The notes beneath the pieces are model-generated. The model did no database searches, was not told the origin of the DNA, and saw only the letters and a list, made by a program, of their open reading frames with translations. The position numbers were made by a program, and so were the translations under genes. Of a stretch of DNA of 38,373 bases, positions 1 to 8,230 are shown one piece after another. The DNA comes from an uncultured bacterium (GTDB taxonomy: Bacteria > Planctomycetota > UBA1135 > GCA-002686595): contig CALCXM010000138.1 of the NCBI GenBank assembly GCA_937905825.1, positions 1 to 38,373 on the forward strand, read 5' to 3'. The first letter of the stretch is position 1, and each line of letters begins with the position of its first letter.

Positions 1-50
1 CCAGAGAGCGAGTTGGGACTATTGGCAAATCGACTCATGAATAGAGCAGG

Positions 51-617
51 CTAGGTCGCCAGTTCGCGCTTGAGCCACAAGCGGGCCGTCGTCCAAGCGC
101 GTTCGACAGCGCGCACGGACATGTTCAATACGTCCGCGACTTGCACGACAGTCAGTCCGCCGAAGAAACGCAGGTCGACCAGCTTGGACAACTGCGGGTC
201 ATGGCTCGCGAGCCGTTCGAGGGCCGCGTCGAGCTGCAGCAGGCTCCCAGCGGGCTTCTCTAGGTTGTCGAGAGCCTCGTCCAGGGGCACGCGCTCGGCT
301 GATCCTTGCCGTTTCTGCGCCGAACGACCGCGGGCGTGTTCCACTAGAATGCGCCGCATGGCCCGGGCTGCAATTCCAAAGAAGGCATTGCGATCGACTT
401 CCGTGGGGGCAGAGAGCCAAGAGTCCGGTTCGCGCTCCAAGCGCAGCCAAGCTTCGTGAATGAGTGCCGTCGGTTGCAGGGTGTGTTCCCGGCGCTCCCC
501 CCCCATGTAGCCCCTAGCGAGCTCATGCAGGCGCTCATAGACCAAGGGCAAGAGCTCCTCGGTCGCTCCCCGCTCGCCAGCTTCGAGCCGCCGGAGCAGA
601 ATCGTTACGTCGCTCAT
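51..617 (-). CDS. ECF-family RNA polymerase sigma factor (TIGR02999 type)
   Basis: This 188-residue protein should direct RNA polymerase to a dedicated promoter set. The N-terminal half has the region 2 helix with the segment PTALIHEAWLRL, equivalent to the DLxQExFLRL of other ECF factors. The C-terminal half has a region 4 helix-turn-helix around FFGGLTVVQVADVLNMS. Length and sequence fit the TIGR02999 group, common in Planctomycetota and Acidobacteria. Its ATG overlaps the TGA of the upstream kinase gene as ATGA, so the two are very probably translationally coupled. No anti-sigma gene is present. Sigma factors of this type beside Ser/Thr kinases are known in planctomycetes, and control by phosphorylation is the likely mechanism (inference). 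Its targets cannot be seen here. Confidence 0.93.
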   Translation of the reverse strand: MSDVTILLRRLEAGERGATEELLPLVYERLHELARGYMGGERREHTLQPTALIHEAWLRLEREPDSWLSAPTEVDRNAFFGIAARAMRRILVEHARGRSAQKRQGSAERVPLDEALDNLEKPAGSLLQLDAALERLASHDPQLSKLVDLRFFGGLTVVQVADVLNMSVRAVERAWTTARLWLKRELAT

Positions 618-3232
618 GGCTCGTCCCCCACAACCGCTGCCGAAGAGCTGGAGGAAGCATTGGCCGCTTTGACACGCAACACTTCTTCCAAGAGTCGCGT
701 GGCGGTTGAACCGGCGGCGCCTTCCAAACTGCCCTGGGTTTTCAAAGCGGTCAGGACGATCCTCAACGGTGCTTCAGCCCGCAGGTACTCCCCGCGATCC
801 ACCAAGTGCCGCGCTTCGTTGAGCCGGAAGGTTGCGTTCAGCAGGCTGTTGGCTGGTAGCAATTTCTCACAGAGCTGGCCAAGTCTCTCGAAGTATGGAA
901 CAGCTTCAGCGCTGCGCCCGGCCTTCTCCAGAAAGCGCGCATAGTTGTTCAGGTTCCGGATGAAGTCTTCCGACTCGACACCGATCACGTCTTCGGTGTA
1001 CTCCAACGCTGCCAGCATGATCTCGCCCGCCTCTTCTTTTTGGCCGAGGGTATCCAGGGCCTGCGCCAAGTTGTTCCGGGTGTACCAGAGCAAAGGCGAA
1101 TCAGGATCGAGCACTTCCTCCATCCGATCCAGCACGTCGCGCAGCACTTCTTCCGCTTCCGCATTGCGACCCAAGTAACTAAGTACCCCGCCGATGTTGC
1201 TGGCCTCCGTCAAGGTCTTCGGGTGGTCCACGCCAAACACCTCTTCTCGCAGCGCGAGGCATTGCACCATGAGTTCATAGGTTTCCTCGTAGCGACCACG
1301 GTCTGCAACGATCTGCGCCACTCGAGCAATGGACTCGATCGTGGCGGGGTGCATGAGCGTGAACAACTGTTCGCAACCCTCGACAACTTGGCGCGCGTCG
1401 GCTTCCGCCAGCTCCATGTTGCCCTTGGCCCGTGCCAAGGCACCGCGAGTGCTGATCAAGTCCAAGTAGCCCTTGGAGCCCGTTCCAAGGCTCTCCGCGG
1501 CTGCCGGCAGACTCACATCGAGCAGCGCCTCGACTTCATCCCAGCGGCGCAGAGCGATCAGTGTCGACGAGTAAATCACCGCAGCGACACTCGTCGCCGG
1601 GTCATCCGGGCCCAGTACTTGGAGCCTGCCGAGGTAGCCCAGGCGCGCGTGCTCCTCGGCCTCTGCCGTGCGCAGCATATCGCTGTGGCAATAGGCCAGG
1701 TTCATGTGAGCACGATAGACATCCAGCGGATTGATCAACTCCCGCCCCTCGGCCAGCTCCAGCACCCGGGCGAAGTTGGCCTGAGCGAGACGCAGCTCAC
1801 CCAACCCGTAGAGCGATGCCCCGATCGAGTTGTGCAGGGAAACGGCGACCTGTGCTGGGAGTGCCCTGTTCTTCAATCGCTCGGACGCACTCTTCACCAC
1901 TTCGACCATCGTCACGTCTGGACCGAGACGCGAGGGGTCCGCCGTGAAGAACGACTCATCAAAGAACTCTTGAGCGAGTTCGAGCGACCGTTTTTGCGAG
2001 GCTTCTAGGTTCCACGCTTTGACTGCATCCAAGTACAACACGTTGGAAGAGACAGCCCAACCAAGAATCGCAAGGGTCACGAGGCAAATCAAACCCGCCT
2101 GCATGCGATGGCGTTGGACATACTTGCGAATCGCGTAGAGTCGACTGGGCGGCCGGGCGTGCACGGGCCTGTTGTCCAGAAAACGTCGTAGATCCCGGGC
2201 TAGATCTTCAACGGAGGAGTAGCGCCGGCCCCGCTCCTTGGCCATGGCTCGCAGCACGATCCAGTCGAGTTCAACGGGAACAGCGGGCGACAATTGGCTG
2301 GGCCGGATGGGTTGCTGATCCCGAATCCGCTCCGCTGCCTGATGCAAACTTCCGCTGACATCAATCGGTTGCCTGCCGACCAGCAACTCGTAGAGAATCA
2401 CTCCGAGGGCGTACACATCCCCGCGTGTGTCCAACTCCCTGGCTCCTTCCGCTAGGGACTCCGGCGGCATGTACGCCAGCGTGCCCATGATTTCCCCCGT
2501 GCGAGTCAATGCGAGACTGGCCTGGCCGCCGGTGAATTGGGCGCAGCCGAAATCGATCACCTTCAGGCGACCCTCCTCGCCAACGAGCAAGTTCGATGGC
2601 TTCAAGTCCCGGTGCACCACACCCTTTTCGTGGGCATAGCTCACCGCCTCGCAGGCTTCCAGGAACAAGCGGATGCGAGCGACCAAATCCAACCCCTGTT
2701 CCTGCGCGTAGACCTGCAGGTAGCGGGCCTCCGGCACGAACTCCATGGCGAACCAGGGAAGTTTCTGGCCGCCTTCAACCCAAGTGCCAGAGCCGTATAC
2801 GTGGGCGATGGACGCGTGCTGCAATCGTCCAAGAATCTCTGACTCGTGTGCGAAGCGCTGCTCGGCTCGCGTGCTGGCCAGACTGGCGCGTAGCAACTTG
2901 AGCGCGACCTCGCGGCGCGGTGAATCTTGTTCCGCCAGGTAGACCGTTCCCATTCCACCGGAGTCGAGCAGGCGCAACACACGAAACCCATCGATCTGCG
3001 AATGCGGGCCCCCTGCGTCCAAGGTGAACCCTGCGCCCCCTTGACCTTCAGCTTCGAGAAAGCTGCCAAGACCTGCCTCTTCGTCCAGCAGATCCATGAC
3101 TTCCAAACGCACAGCGTCGTCTTCGCAAGCAGCCAGCAAAGCCTCCCGCCGTTCTGGCGAAGCCCCGTGCAGCTGCTCCAGCAATTCTCGAACCCGGGCC
3201 CATCGTTCCGTTGCACTCACGATAGGGCCCAT
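614..3232 (-). CDS. Membrane-anchored Ser/Thr protein kinase with TPR sensor region
   Basis: An 872-residue eukaryotic-type kinase. From the ATG at 3232, the glycine-rich loop is near residue 91 (LLDSGGMGTVY; the first loop glycine is replaced by Asp), the ATP-binding Lys near 112 (EVALKLL), the catalytic loop HRDLKPSN near 207, DFG near 227 and PPE, in place of APE, near 256. All key catalytic residues are present. One membrane helix lies near 378-396, followed by about 450 residues of TPR-like helical repeats that should face outside the cytoplasm. A TTG at 3259 would add nine residues; I prefer the ATG because the conserved-looking N-terminal helix (ERWARVRELLEQLHG) begins just after it. 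It overlaps the sigma gene by four bases, so kinase and sigma factor probably form one signalling unit. Confidence 0.92.
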   Translation of the reverse strand: MGPIVSATERWARVRELLEQLHGASPERREALLAACEDDAVRLEVMDLLDEEAGLGSFLEAEGQGGAGFTLDAGGPHSQIDGFRVLRLLDSGGMGTVYLAEQDSPRREVALKLLRASLASTRAEQRFAHESEILGRLQHASIAHVYGSGTWVEGGQKLPWFAMEFVPEARYLQVYAQEQGLDLVARIRLFLEACEAVSYAHEKGVVHRDLKPSNLLVGEEGRLKVIDFGCAQFTGGQASLALTRTGEIMGTLAYMPPESLAEGARELDTRGDVYALGVILYELLVGRQPIDVSGSLHQAAERIRDQQPIRPSQLSPAVPVELDWIVLRAMAKERGRRYSSVEDLARDLRRFLDNRPVHARPPSRLYAIRKYVQRHRMQAGLICLVTLAILGWAVSSNVLYLDAVKAWNLEASQKRSLELAQEFFDESFFTADPSRLGPDVTMVEVVKSASERLKNRALPAQVAVSLHNSIGASLYGLGELRLAQANFARVLELAEGRELINPLDVYRAHMNLAYCHSDMLRTAEAEEHARLGYLGRLQVLGPDDPATSVAAVIYSSTLIALRRWDEVEALLDVSLPAAAESLGTGSKGYLDLISTRGALARAKGNMELAEADARQVVEGCEQLFTLMHPATIESIARVAQIVADRGRYEETYELMVQCLALREEVFGVDHPKTLTEASNIGGVLSYLGRNAEAEEVLRDVLDRMEEVLDPDSPLLWYTRNNLAQALDTLGQKEEAGEIMLAALEYTEDVIGVESEDFIRNLNNYARFLEKAGRSAEAVPYFERLGQLCEKLLPANSLLNATFRLNEARHLVDRGEYLRAEAPLRIVLTALKTQGSLEGAAGSTATRLLEEVLRVKAANASSSSSAAVVGDEP

Positions 3233-3246
3233 TCTCCGGGCACCAC

Positions 3247-3282
3247 GAAGTTCCCGCAATGTGTGGATTCGAAGAAGTTCCC
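3247..3282 (-). promoter_or_regulatory. Duplicated GGAACTT motif upstream of the kinase-sigma operon
   Basis: On the minus strand GGGAACTTC occurs twice, at 3282-3274 and 3255-3247, 27 bases apart and directly upstream of the kinase ATG. GGAACTT resembles the -35 element of many ECF sigma factors, so this may be an autoregulated promoter of the downstream sigma factor (inference). I could not identify a convincing -10 element. Confidence 0.4.
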
Positions 3283-3299
3283 CCAGGAACGGGGGCGCC

Positions 3300-3713
3300 C
3301 TAGAGCGCGGGCGTCATCCGGAATTCGAGCCTAATCCCGCTGGGGCCGTAGCACATCATGTGGATCCCGGGCCCGGCCCCGGCTAACTGCGGCGCAAACT
3401 CGATCTCCACGTCCGAGCGTTCGGCAAGCCTCTCGTGCAGGGCGTGCAACTGCTCGAGGGTTCCAATCCGAAACGCAAGGTGGTGCAGGCCAATGTTGGC
3501 AAAGCGATTGAACTCCGTGACGCCACCGGGTTCCCGGACTTGCCAGAGCGTGATCTTCACCTGCCCATCACTCACGAACGCGGCTGGGTACTCGGGCTTC
3601 CCCCCGACCAATTCAAAGCCCAATGCATCGCGAAAGAAGCACACCGCTTCCTCTAGGTCGGTCACGGTCAAGCCAACGTGGTCGACGCCTTGGGTAAGAG
3701 GTTTCATCGTCAT
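3300..3713 (-). CDS. VOC-family (glyoxalase / methylmalonyl-CoA epimerase-like) protein
   Basis: This 137-residue protein has the two beta-alpha-beta-beta-beta repeats of the vicinal oxygen chelate fold. The first repeat opens with VDHVGLTVTDLEEAVCFF and the second with GLHHLAFRIGTLEQL; the end has GIRLEF. The His, His and Glu in these three segments sit where VOC enzymes bind their metal, so it is probably an active metalloenzyme. The sequence leans toward the epimerase/lactoylglutathione lyase branch, but the substrate cannot be told. It stands alone, divergent from the exported protein beginning at 3877. A second in-frame ATG at 3707 is an alternative start. Confidence 0.85.
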   Translation of the reverse strand: MTMKPLTQGVDHVGLTVTDLEEAVCFFRDALGFELVGGKPEYPAAFVSDGQVKITLWQVREPGGVTEFNRFANIGLHHLAFRIGTLEQLHALHERLAERSDVEIEFAPQLAGAGPGIHMMCYGPSGIRLEFRMTPAL

Positions 3714-3876
3714 GGGGTGATTCTAGCTCGCCTTCGCGCAGCAGCGAGCTTTCCCCGGGAATCGACCTAGTTCTCGGAGAAACCCGGTGACGCTCGCCGC
3801 CGGCGCCAGATGGGTTGGATGCGCGCGCGGGGCTCCCCCGCTGCCTCTTTTGTCTCCAGCAGCCTCCTCCTCTCGA

Positions 3877-5340
3877 ATGAAACTCCACATCTCTCCCATG
3901 AAACTTCTGGCCGTCCTACTGGGCCCCCTTTCGCTGCTCGCTTCGGCAAGCGCCCGCGGGACGGATTTTAGCCCCGGGGAGCTCGTGCTCTACACGCCGG
4001 CGCTGCACGGCTTGTCCAGCGGCTCCGGTGGAGTCGTGCGCATCGACCCCGTCACGGGCATCGTCACCCCAGTGGTCGACTTCCAAGGATCGACTCAGTC
4101 CGTGCGCGGTAGCCTTGCTTACGACCCCTACCGCGACCAGTTGCTTTTCGTCGGTTCGCTTTCGCCTGCGGAACCGAAGAAGCTCTTCGCCTACGATGGG
4201 TCGGGCAACTTGATTGACCTTGGCTTCCACAACACGACCCTCAGCTTGATCACACCGGCGAGCGGCGGTCGTGTCTACATGTTGGAGTCATCCGCAAGCA
4301 CCGGCCTGCGCTACCTCGACAAGAACAACGCGATGCAAACGGTGATGGACGCCAGCGGATCGCAAGCGTTCGTGGCTCCCACTTGGAGCATCTCGGTCAT
4401 GCTTTACGACCCGGGCACGAACTCCCTGCTCATGGTCACGCCAAGCGGAAGTCCATGGAACTGTGGACCGGTCATCAACTCCAATGTTCACCGTCTGCAG
4501 CTCTCCGCAGATGGTTCGCGCGTGACCTCGGAGGAGTCTTGCCTGTCCATTGGAGCCGACTCGAGTGGCTCGAATGGTCCCGTAGGGATCTCGCGCACCC
4601 CCGCTGGCGAAGCCTTGATCGTGATCGACACCAACTCGAACGCCACCCAACCGCGCATGCAGCTGATCGATCCGGTCTCGGGGACAGCCGGGCCCTTTGC
4701 TTCCAACGGATACGCGGGAGCTGCGGCGACCAATGCAGGCACCTACTCCTCCGCCTTGGGTCGGGCGGTGATTCTCGATACGGGAAACGACTTGTTGCGT
4801 AGCTTTGGGCTCGGCGAGAGCGGCGCTGGAACGCTCATCATCCCTTCAAGTCAGATCTCCGCGGCAGGCTCGAGCGGGGAGAGTGCCACCTTGATTGAGA
4901 TTCCCGTCCAAAGTACGGCGGGACTTCTCGGGATCTATTGTTCTGCCAAGCTGAGCTCGAGCGGTTGTCTGCCCAGCATCTCCGGCTTGGGGAACCCGAG
5001 CGCGACTCAGCCCACAGGTTTCTTTGTGAACGCCAGCCAGATTGAAGCCCAGCGTTTCGGTCTCTTGTTCTACGGCCAGAGCGGTTCGTCAAGCGCGCCT
5101 TTCCTGGGGGGAACCTTGTGTGTCGCGCCTCCGATCCAGCGCACGATTGCTGTCTCATCCGGCGCCGCGGCCCCCTGCAGCGGAACCTACAGCTTCGACT
5201 TCAATGCACACGTGGCAAGCGGCGTCGATCCGAGTCTTGTTCCCGGGTCCGTGGTGCATGCGCAGTATTGGTTCCGCGATCCCGCGGACGCCTTCGGCAT
5301 CGGACTCACGGACGCCTTGCAAATCACCTTGGCCCCCTGA
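3877..5340 (+). CDS. Exported protein with repeat-rich N-terminus and shared C-terminal module
   Basis: A 487-residue protein with a signal peptide: MKLHISPMKLLAVLL, a hydrophobic core and a small-residue cleavage zone near SASARG. The start could also be the ATG at 3898; the open frame reaches back to a GTG at 3787 but that part has no signal character. Residues ~30-345 are rich in short strands and Gly/Ser/Asp turns with repeating phrases such as VRIDPVTG, LAYDPY and QLIDPVSG, typical of a beta-propeller (inference). The last ~135 residues contain YCSAK, APFLGGTLCVAPPIQR and QYWFRDP, which match the C-terminal ends of the proteins at 8231-10090 and 35018-35884. The function is unknown. It converges on the TfoX/YjbR-like gene. 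Confidence 0.85.
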   Translation: MKLHISPMKLLAVLLGPLSLLASASARGTDFSPGELVLYTPALHGLSSGSGGVVRIDPVTGIVTPVVDFQGSTQSVRGSLAYDPYRDQLLFVGSLSPAEPKKLFAYDGSGNLIDLGFHNTTLSLITPASGGRVYMLESSASTGLRYLDKNNAMQTVMDASGSQAFVAPTWSISVMLYDPGTNSLLMVTPSGSPWNCGPVINSNVHRLQLSADGSRVTSEESCLSIGADSSGSNGPVGISRTPAGEALIVIDTNSNATQPRMQLIDPVSGTAGPFASNGYAGAAATNAGTYSSALGRAVILDTGNDLLRSFGLGESGAGTLIIPSSQISAAGSSGESATLIEIPVQSTAGLLGIYCSAKLSSSGCLPSISGLGNPSATQPTGFFVNASQIEAQRFGLLFYGQSGSSSAPFLGGTLCVAPPIQRTIAVSSGAAAPCSGTYSFDFNAHVASGVDPSLVPGSVVHAQYWFRDPADAFGIGLTDALQITLAP

Positions 5341-5420
5341 ACCTTCGGGGAGGCTAGGGGGCTGGGGGGCCCGCTTGTCGTGCCCATTGCGCGGAACAAG
5401 CAGTCCGTGAGCGCGACCTG

Positions 5421-5735
5421 TTAGCTGCGCACGAACTCGATGCTCTCCTCCAAGAGCTCCTTCCATTTCCGCTTGTTTGGTTTGGGAACGGACAGCCACT
5501 CCTTGAACACGCGACCCGCTGGAGCGAAGGGTTGACCTTGACCTGCAGCGATCAATTCCTCCACGCGCAACTTGGGCAGCTTGACCACGAGCCCCGGGCC
5601 TTTGACGTCGACGAGCGCCAGGAACTCCTTGTCGACCCGCAAGCAACGGCCGCCCATGATGGTCCCTTCGACCAGGGTTGGATGGTTGGCGTTCAGCTCA
5701 TCGGCGAGCTTCCAAAAGAGGGTCTCCGGTTTCAT
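5421..5735 (-). CDS. Small TfoX-N / YjbR-like protein
   Basis: A 104-residue protein starting MKPETLFWKLADELNANHP. The run GTIMGGRCLRVDKEFLALVD, followed by a VVKLPKLRVEELI strand-helix and a PFAPAGRVFKEWLSV segment, matches the pattern of TfoX N-terminal/YjbR-like domains (glycine-containing turn, a K-L-P strand, then G-R-x-x-K-E-W). Such stand-alone domains have no settled biochemical role. The frame stays open upstream to 5969, but that stretch is Pro/Ala/Arg-rich and lies opposite the ArsR promoter region, so I start at 5735. Confidence 0.75.
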   Translation of the reverse strand: MKPETLFWKLADELNANHPTLVEGTIMGGRCLRVDKEFLALVDVKGPGLVVKLPKLRVEELIAAGQGQPFAPAGRVFKEWLSVPKPNKRKWKELLEESIEFVRS

Positions 5736-5951
5736 CGGTCGGTGTCGAGAGGGGTCATTGGCGGCGGCAAGATCCGCCCGTGGAGAATCCCCGGGTGGGA
5801 GCAGATCCTGGGAGGGAGCCCGTTTTCGCGGGCGATTGGAGCATTCCGGCCTGGCGGCAGCTCCTGACAATTCCCAGCGGAGCCGGCTTTTCGCGGGGAA
5901 GCCTGCCCCAGGAGCCCCTTCCGGCTTCGCCGCTGCCCCCAAGAAAGTGGC

Positions 5952-5989
5952 TTGACAGGTCCCGGCCAACAGGTAACCTCCAAGTTACC
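5952..5989 (+). promoter_or_regulatory. Promoter and candidate ArsR operator
   Basis: A perfect TTGACA (5952-5957) lies upstream of an inverted repeat GGTAAC-N6-GTTACC (5972-5977 and 5984-5989) that ends two bases before the arsR-type ATG. The -10 element (TAACCT at 5974-5979, 16-base spacer) is weak and lies inside the repeat. A repressor bound there would block its own promoter. There is no Shine-Dalgarno sequence, so the transcript may be nearly leaderless (inference). Confidence 0.55.
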
Positions 5990-5990
5990 C

Positions 5991-6344
5991 ATGAACGAAG
6001 AAGCCCTCGACCGTTTGCTCTCCGCCATGGCCCACTCGGGTCGGCGGCGCATGCTCGATCTCTTGATCGCTGCACCGGGAATCAGCATCAAGGCGCTCGC
6101 GTCGCATTTCGACATGAGCCGTGTTGCGGTGCTAAAACACGTGCAGGTGCTGGAAGCGGCGCAGCTCGTGCTTTCCAGGAAGGAAGGTCGAACGCGGCAC
6201 CTCTTCTTCAACGCGGTCCCCATCCAACAGATCCACGATCGCTGGACCGACCGCTACAGCGCGTTCTGGTCCGAACGCATGATCGATCTCAAGCAACGCG
6301 TCGAAGGACGTGCCAACGAACAGGAGAATCACAAGAGTGCCTAA
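5991..6344 (+). CDS. ArsR-family winged-helix repressor
   Basis: A 117-residue DNA-binding protein. LDRLLSAMAHSGRRRMLDLL opens the domain; the recognition region is SIKALASHFDMSRVAVLKHVQVL, and the wing follows with SRKEGRTRHLFF. Arsenic- or metal-type cysteine pairs are absent, so it belongs to the non-metal branch commonly coupled with SRPBCC/AHSA1 genes. The SRPBCC gene follows directly and overlaps its stop codon. The inverted repeat just upstream is the natural candidate for autoregulation. The ligand is unknown. The start at 5991 is chosen because the upstream in-frame TTG is part of the promoter. Confidence 0.92.
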   Translation: MNEEALDRLLSAMAHSGRRRMLDLLIAAPGISIKALASHFDMSRVAVLKHVQVLEAAQLVLSRKEGRTRHLFFNAVPIQQIHDRWTDRYSAFWSERMIDLKQRVEGRANEQENHKSA

Positions 6345-6864
6345 CCCTACCCCCTCCATGTTTCGCGTCCTGATCCAGGGCACCGTCGATGCCGTCTGGA
6401 AGGAGATCACGCGGACGGACGCTCCGATCGCTGCGTTCTTCAACAACCGCATGCACGTCCGGGAACTGAAGCCAGGTGCGCGCTTGGCCATGCGAAGTCC
6501 CGACGGCAAGTACACGGGCGTGGTCGGCGAGATCCTGGAGTACGTGCCCCAGAAGAGATTCAGCCACACTTTCCAGTTCACCAACTTCGACGACCCGCCC
6601 TGCAAGGTGACCTATGAGTTGGAGCCCGTGGATGGTGCGGTTCAATTCACCTTGACCATTGGCGACTTGCCCGCTGGAACCAAGACCGCCAAGCAGATGG
6701 TTCAGGGCGGAACGATGATCGTGAACACCTTGAAGGCCTTCATCGAAACCGGGCAGCCGAGTTTTGGGACGCGCATGCTCTACGTGCTGTTCAAGGTCAT
6801 GGCGCCCTTCAGCCCAAAACGCTGCCTGAGCAAGAACTGGCCCATCGACGGGCCAAACAAATAG
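6337..6864 (+). CDS. SRPBCC (AHSA1-like) domain protein
   Basis: A 175-residue START-like fold protein: VLIQGTVDAVWKEITRTDAP at the start, a GEILEYVPQKRFSHTFQF strand pair, and a long C-terminal helix near QMVQGGTMIVNTLKAFIE. These proteins form a hydrophobic pocket for lipids or polyketide-like compounds; no specific ligand can be named. The GTG at 6337 has an AGGAG element about ten bases upstream and overlaps the repressor stop codon by eight bases, so the pair is translated as an operon. GTG 6310 and ATG 6358 are alternatives. The tail (FSPKRCLSKNW) carries several basic residues. Confidence 0.82.
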   Translation: MPNPTPSMFRVLIQGTVDAVWKEITRTDAPIAAFFNNRMHVRELKPGARLAMRSPDGKYTGVVGEILEYVPQKRFSHTFQFTNFDDPPCKVTYELEPVDGAVQFTLTIGDLPAGTKTAKQMVQGGTMIVNTLKAFIETGQPSFGTRMLYVLFKVMAPFSPKRCLSKNWPIDGPNK

Positions 6865-6895
6865 TCCAGTCCCTTTCCCCCTAGCCCCAAATACC

Positions 6896-7456
6896 ATGGC
6901 ATCCCCCGAAGAAATGGCCGCCACCATGCTGGCCAACGTCAAAGAGAAGACCGGCAAGACCCTGCCCCAGTGGCTCAAACTGACCAAAGCCAGCAAGCTG
7001 GAGAAGCACGGACAGATCGTCAAGATGCTCAAGACGGATCATCAAGTCACCCACGGCTTCGCCAATCTGATCGCCCACGAAGCCTTGCAATCCGGAGCGG
7101 CGCATGCGGACTCTACCGACCTCGTCGCAGCCCAGTACTCCGGCAAGAAAGTAGCTCTCCAACCGATCTACGATGAGTTGCTCAAGGTCATCACGAAGCT
7201 CGGCAAGGACGTGGAACTCGCTCCCAAGAAGGCCTACGTGAGCCTGCGCCGCAACAAGCAGTTCGGACTGATCCAACCCTCCACCGCGACGCGCGTGGAC
7301 CTTGGGCTCAACCTCAAGGGAACCGAACCGACCGATCGCTTGGAGGCTTCGGGCAGCTTCAATTCCATGTGCACGCACCGCGTGCGCTTGAGCTCCCCGA
7401 AGGACGTGGACGCCAAGGTCAAGGCTTGGATCAAGCAGGCTTACCAAGCCTCCTGA
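6896..7456 (+). CDS. DUF4287 / DUF5655 domain protein
   Basis: A 186-residue protein with two recognisable halves. Residues ~1-65 (PEEMAATMLANVKEKTGKTL, then WLKLTKASKLEKHGQIVKML and a DHQVTHGFANLIAHEAL helix) correspond to DUF4287. Residues ~80-183 (YDELLKVITKLGKDVELAPK, KAYVSLRRNKQFGLIQPST, then VKAWIKQAY) correspond to DUF5655, a domain distantly like the transport-associated fold. The combination is common in bacteria and uncharacterised. It lies 31 bases after the SRPBCC gene on the same strand and could be a third gene of that operon, though no Shine-Dalgarno sequence is visible. Confidence 0.85.
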   Translation: MASPEEMAATMLANVKEKTGKTLPQWLKLTKASKLEKHGQIVKMLKTDHQVTHGFANLIAHEALQSGAAHADSTDLVAAQYSGKKVALQPIYDELLKVITKLGKDVELAPKKAYVSLRRNKQFGLIQPSTATRVDLGLNLKGTEPTDRLEASGSFNSMCTHRVRLSSPKDVDAKVKAWIKQAYQAS

Positions 7457-7542
7457 GCCAGCACCGCGATCCGGTGTCGCCCACCCAGTGGAAGCGCAAC
7501 AACAAGGTGTGCGGCACCAGATCGGATCTCTAAACTGACCCC

Positions 7543-7962
7543 ATGAATGCACACGGTAGTCGCCTGATTCCCTCCCTTTGCTACAACGATGCTTCCGCCG
7601 CCATTGAATGGTTGGAGCGCGCCTTTGCCTTCAAGCCTCTCTTGGTGGTCCCCGGGGAAGGGGGCTCCGTCCTGCACTCCCAGCTCACGTCGCAGGATGG
7701 CAACGGCATGATCATGGTCTTCACCAACCGCAACGAACCCGATGGCTTGCGCCCCCCCACCCTTTTGGGCGGCGCAGCCCAGGCCTTGTACATGGTGGTC
7801 AAAGACGTGCAAGCCCACTTCACCCGCGCCCAAGCCGCCGGGGCCACGATTGTCCTGGAACCCAGCGCCCAAGAAGACCGCGGCCTGCTCTACTCCTGCC
7901 GCGACCCCGAAGGCCACTCCTGGCACTTCGGCGAGTACGACCCTTGGGACGGCCCGCATTAG
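7543..7962 (+). CDS. VOC-family protein (PhnB/glyoxalase-like)
   Basis: A 139-residue protein of the VOC superfamily. It begins RLIPSLCYNDASAAIEWLE, typical of the PhnB-like branch, and ends DPEGHSWHFGEYDPW. The second repeat opens ALYMVVKDVQAHFTRAQAAG. The usual metal-ligand positions are not clearly conserved in the first strand, so it may be a binding protein rather than an enzyme. It lies 86 bases after the DUF4287/DUF5655 gene. The substrate is unknown. Confidence 0.85.
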   Translation: MNAHGSRLIPSLCYNDASAAIEWLERAFAFKPLLVVPGEGGSVLHSQLTSQDGNGMIMVFTNRNEPDGLRPPTLLGGAAQALYMVVKDVQAHFTRAQAAGATIVLEPSAQEDRGLLYSCRDPEGHSWHFGEYDPWDGPH

Positions 7963-8230
7963 GTTGGGGGTTCGCCAGATCCAATGGCCCGAGATCCGCA
8001 GCTTGAGCGAGCGCGTCAATCCCCTCTACTTCAGTTCCTCCGGTTGAACGCGCGGGACGGCCTCAGCTCCATCCATACGGACCCTCAGCTCCTTGACTCC
8101 CCATAACGCAGGGTGTAGCGAGCGGGCCAAGTTGCCGGACTCGGGAATAACGATGGAATAGGGCGGAACCTGGAAGGCTCCAAGGCCGTTCTAGTCCTTC
8201 GCAATGCCTCCCTCGTCCCTCGAGTAATCC

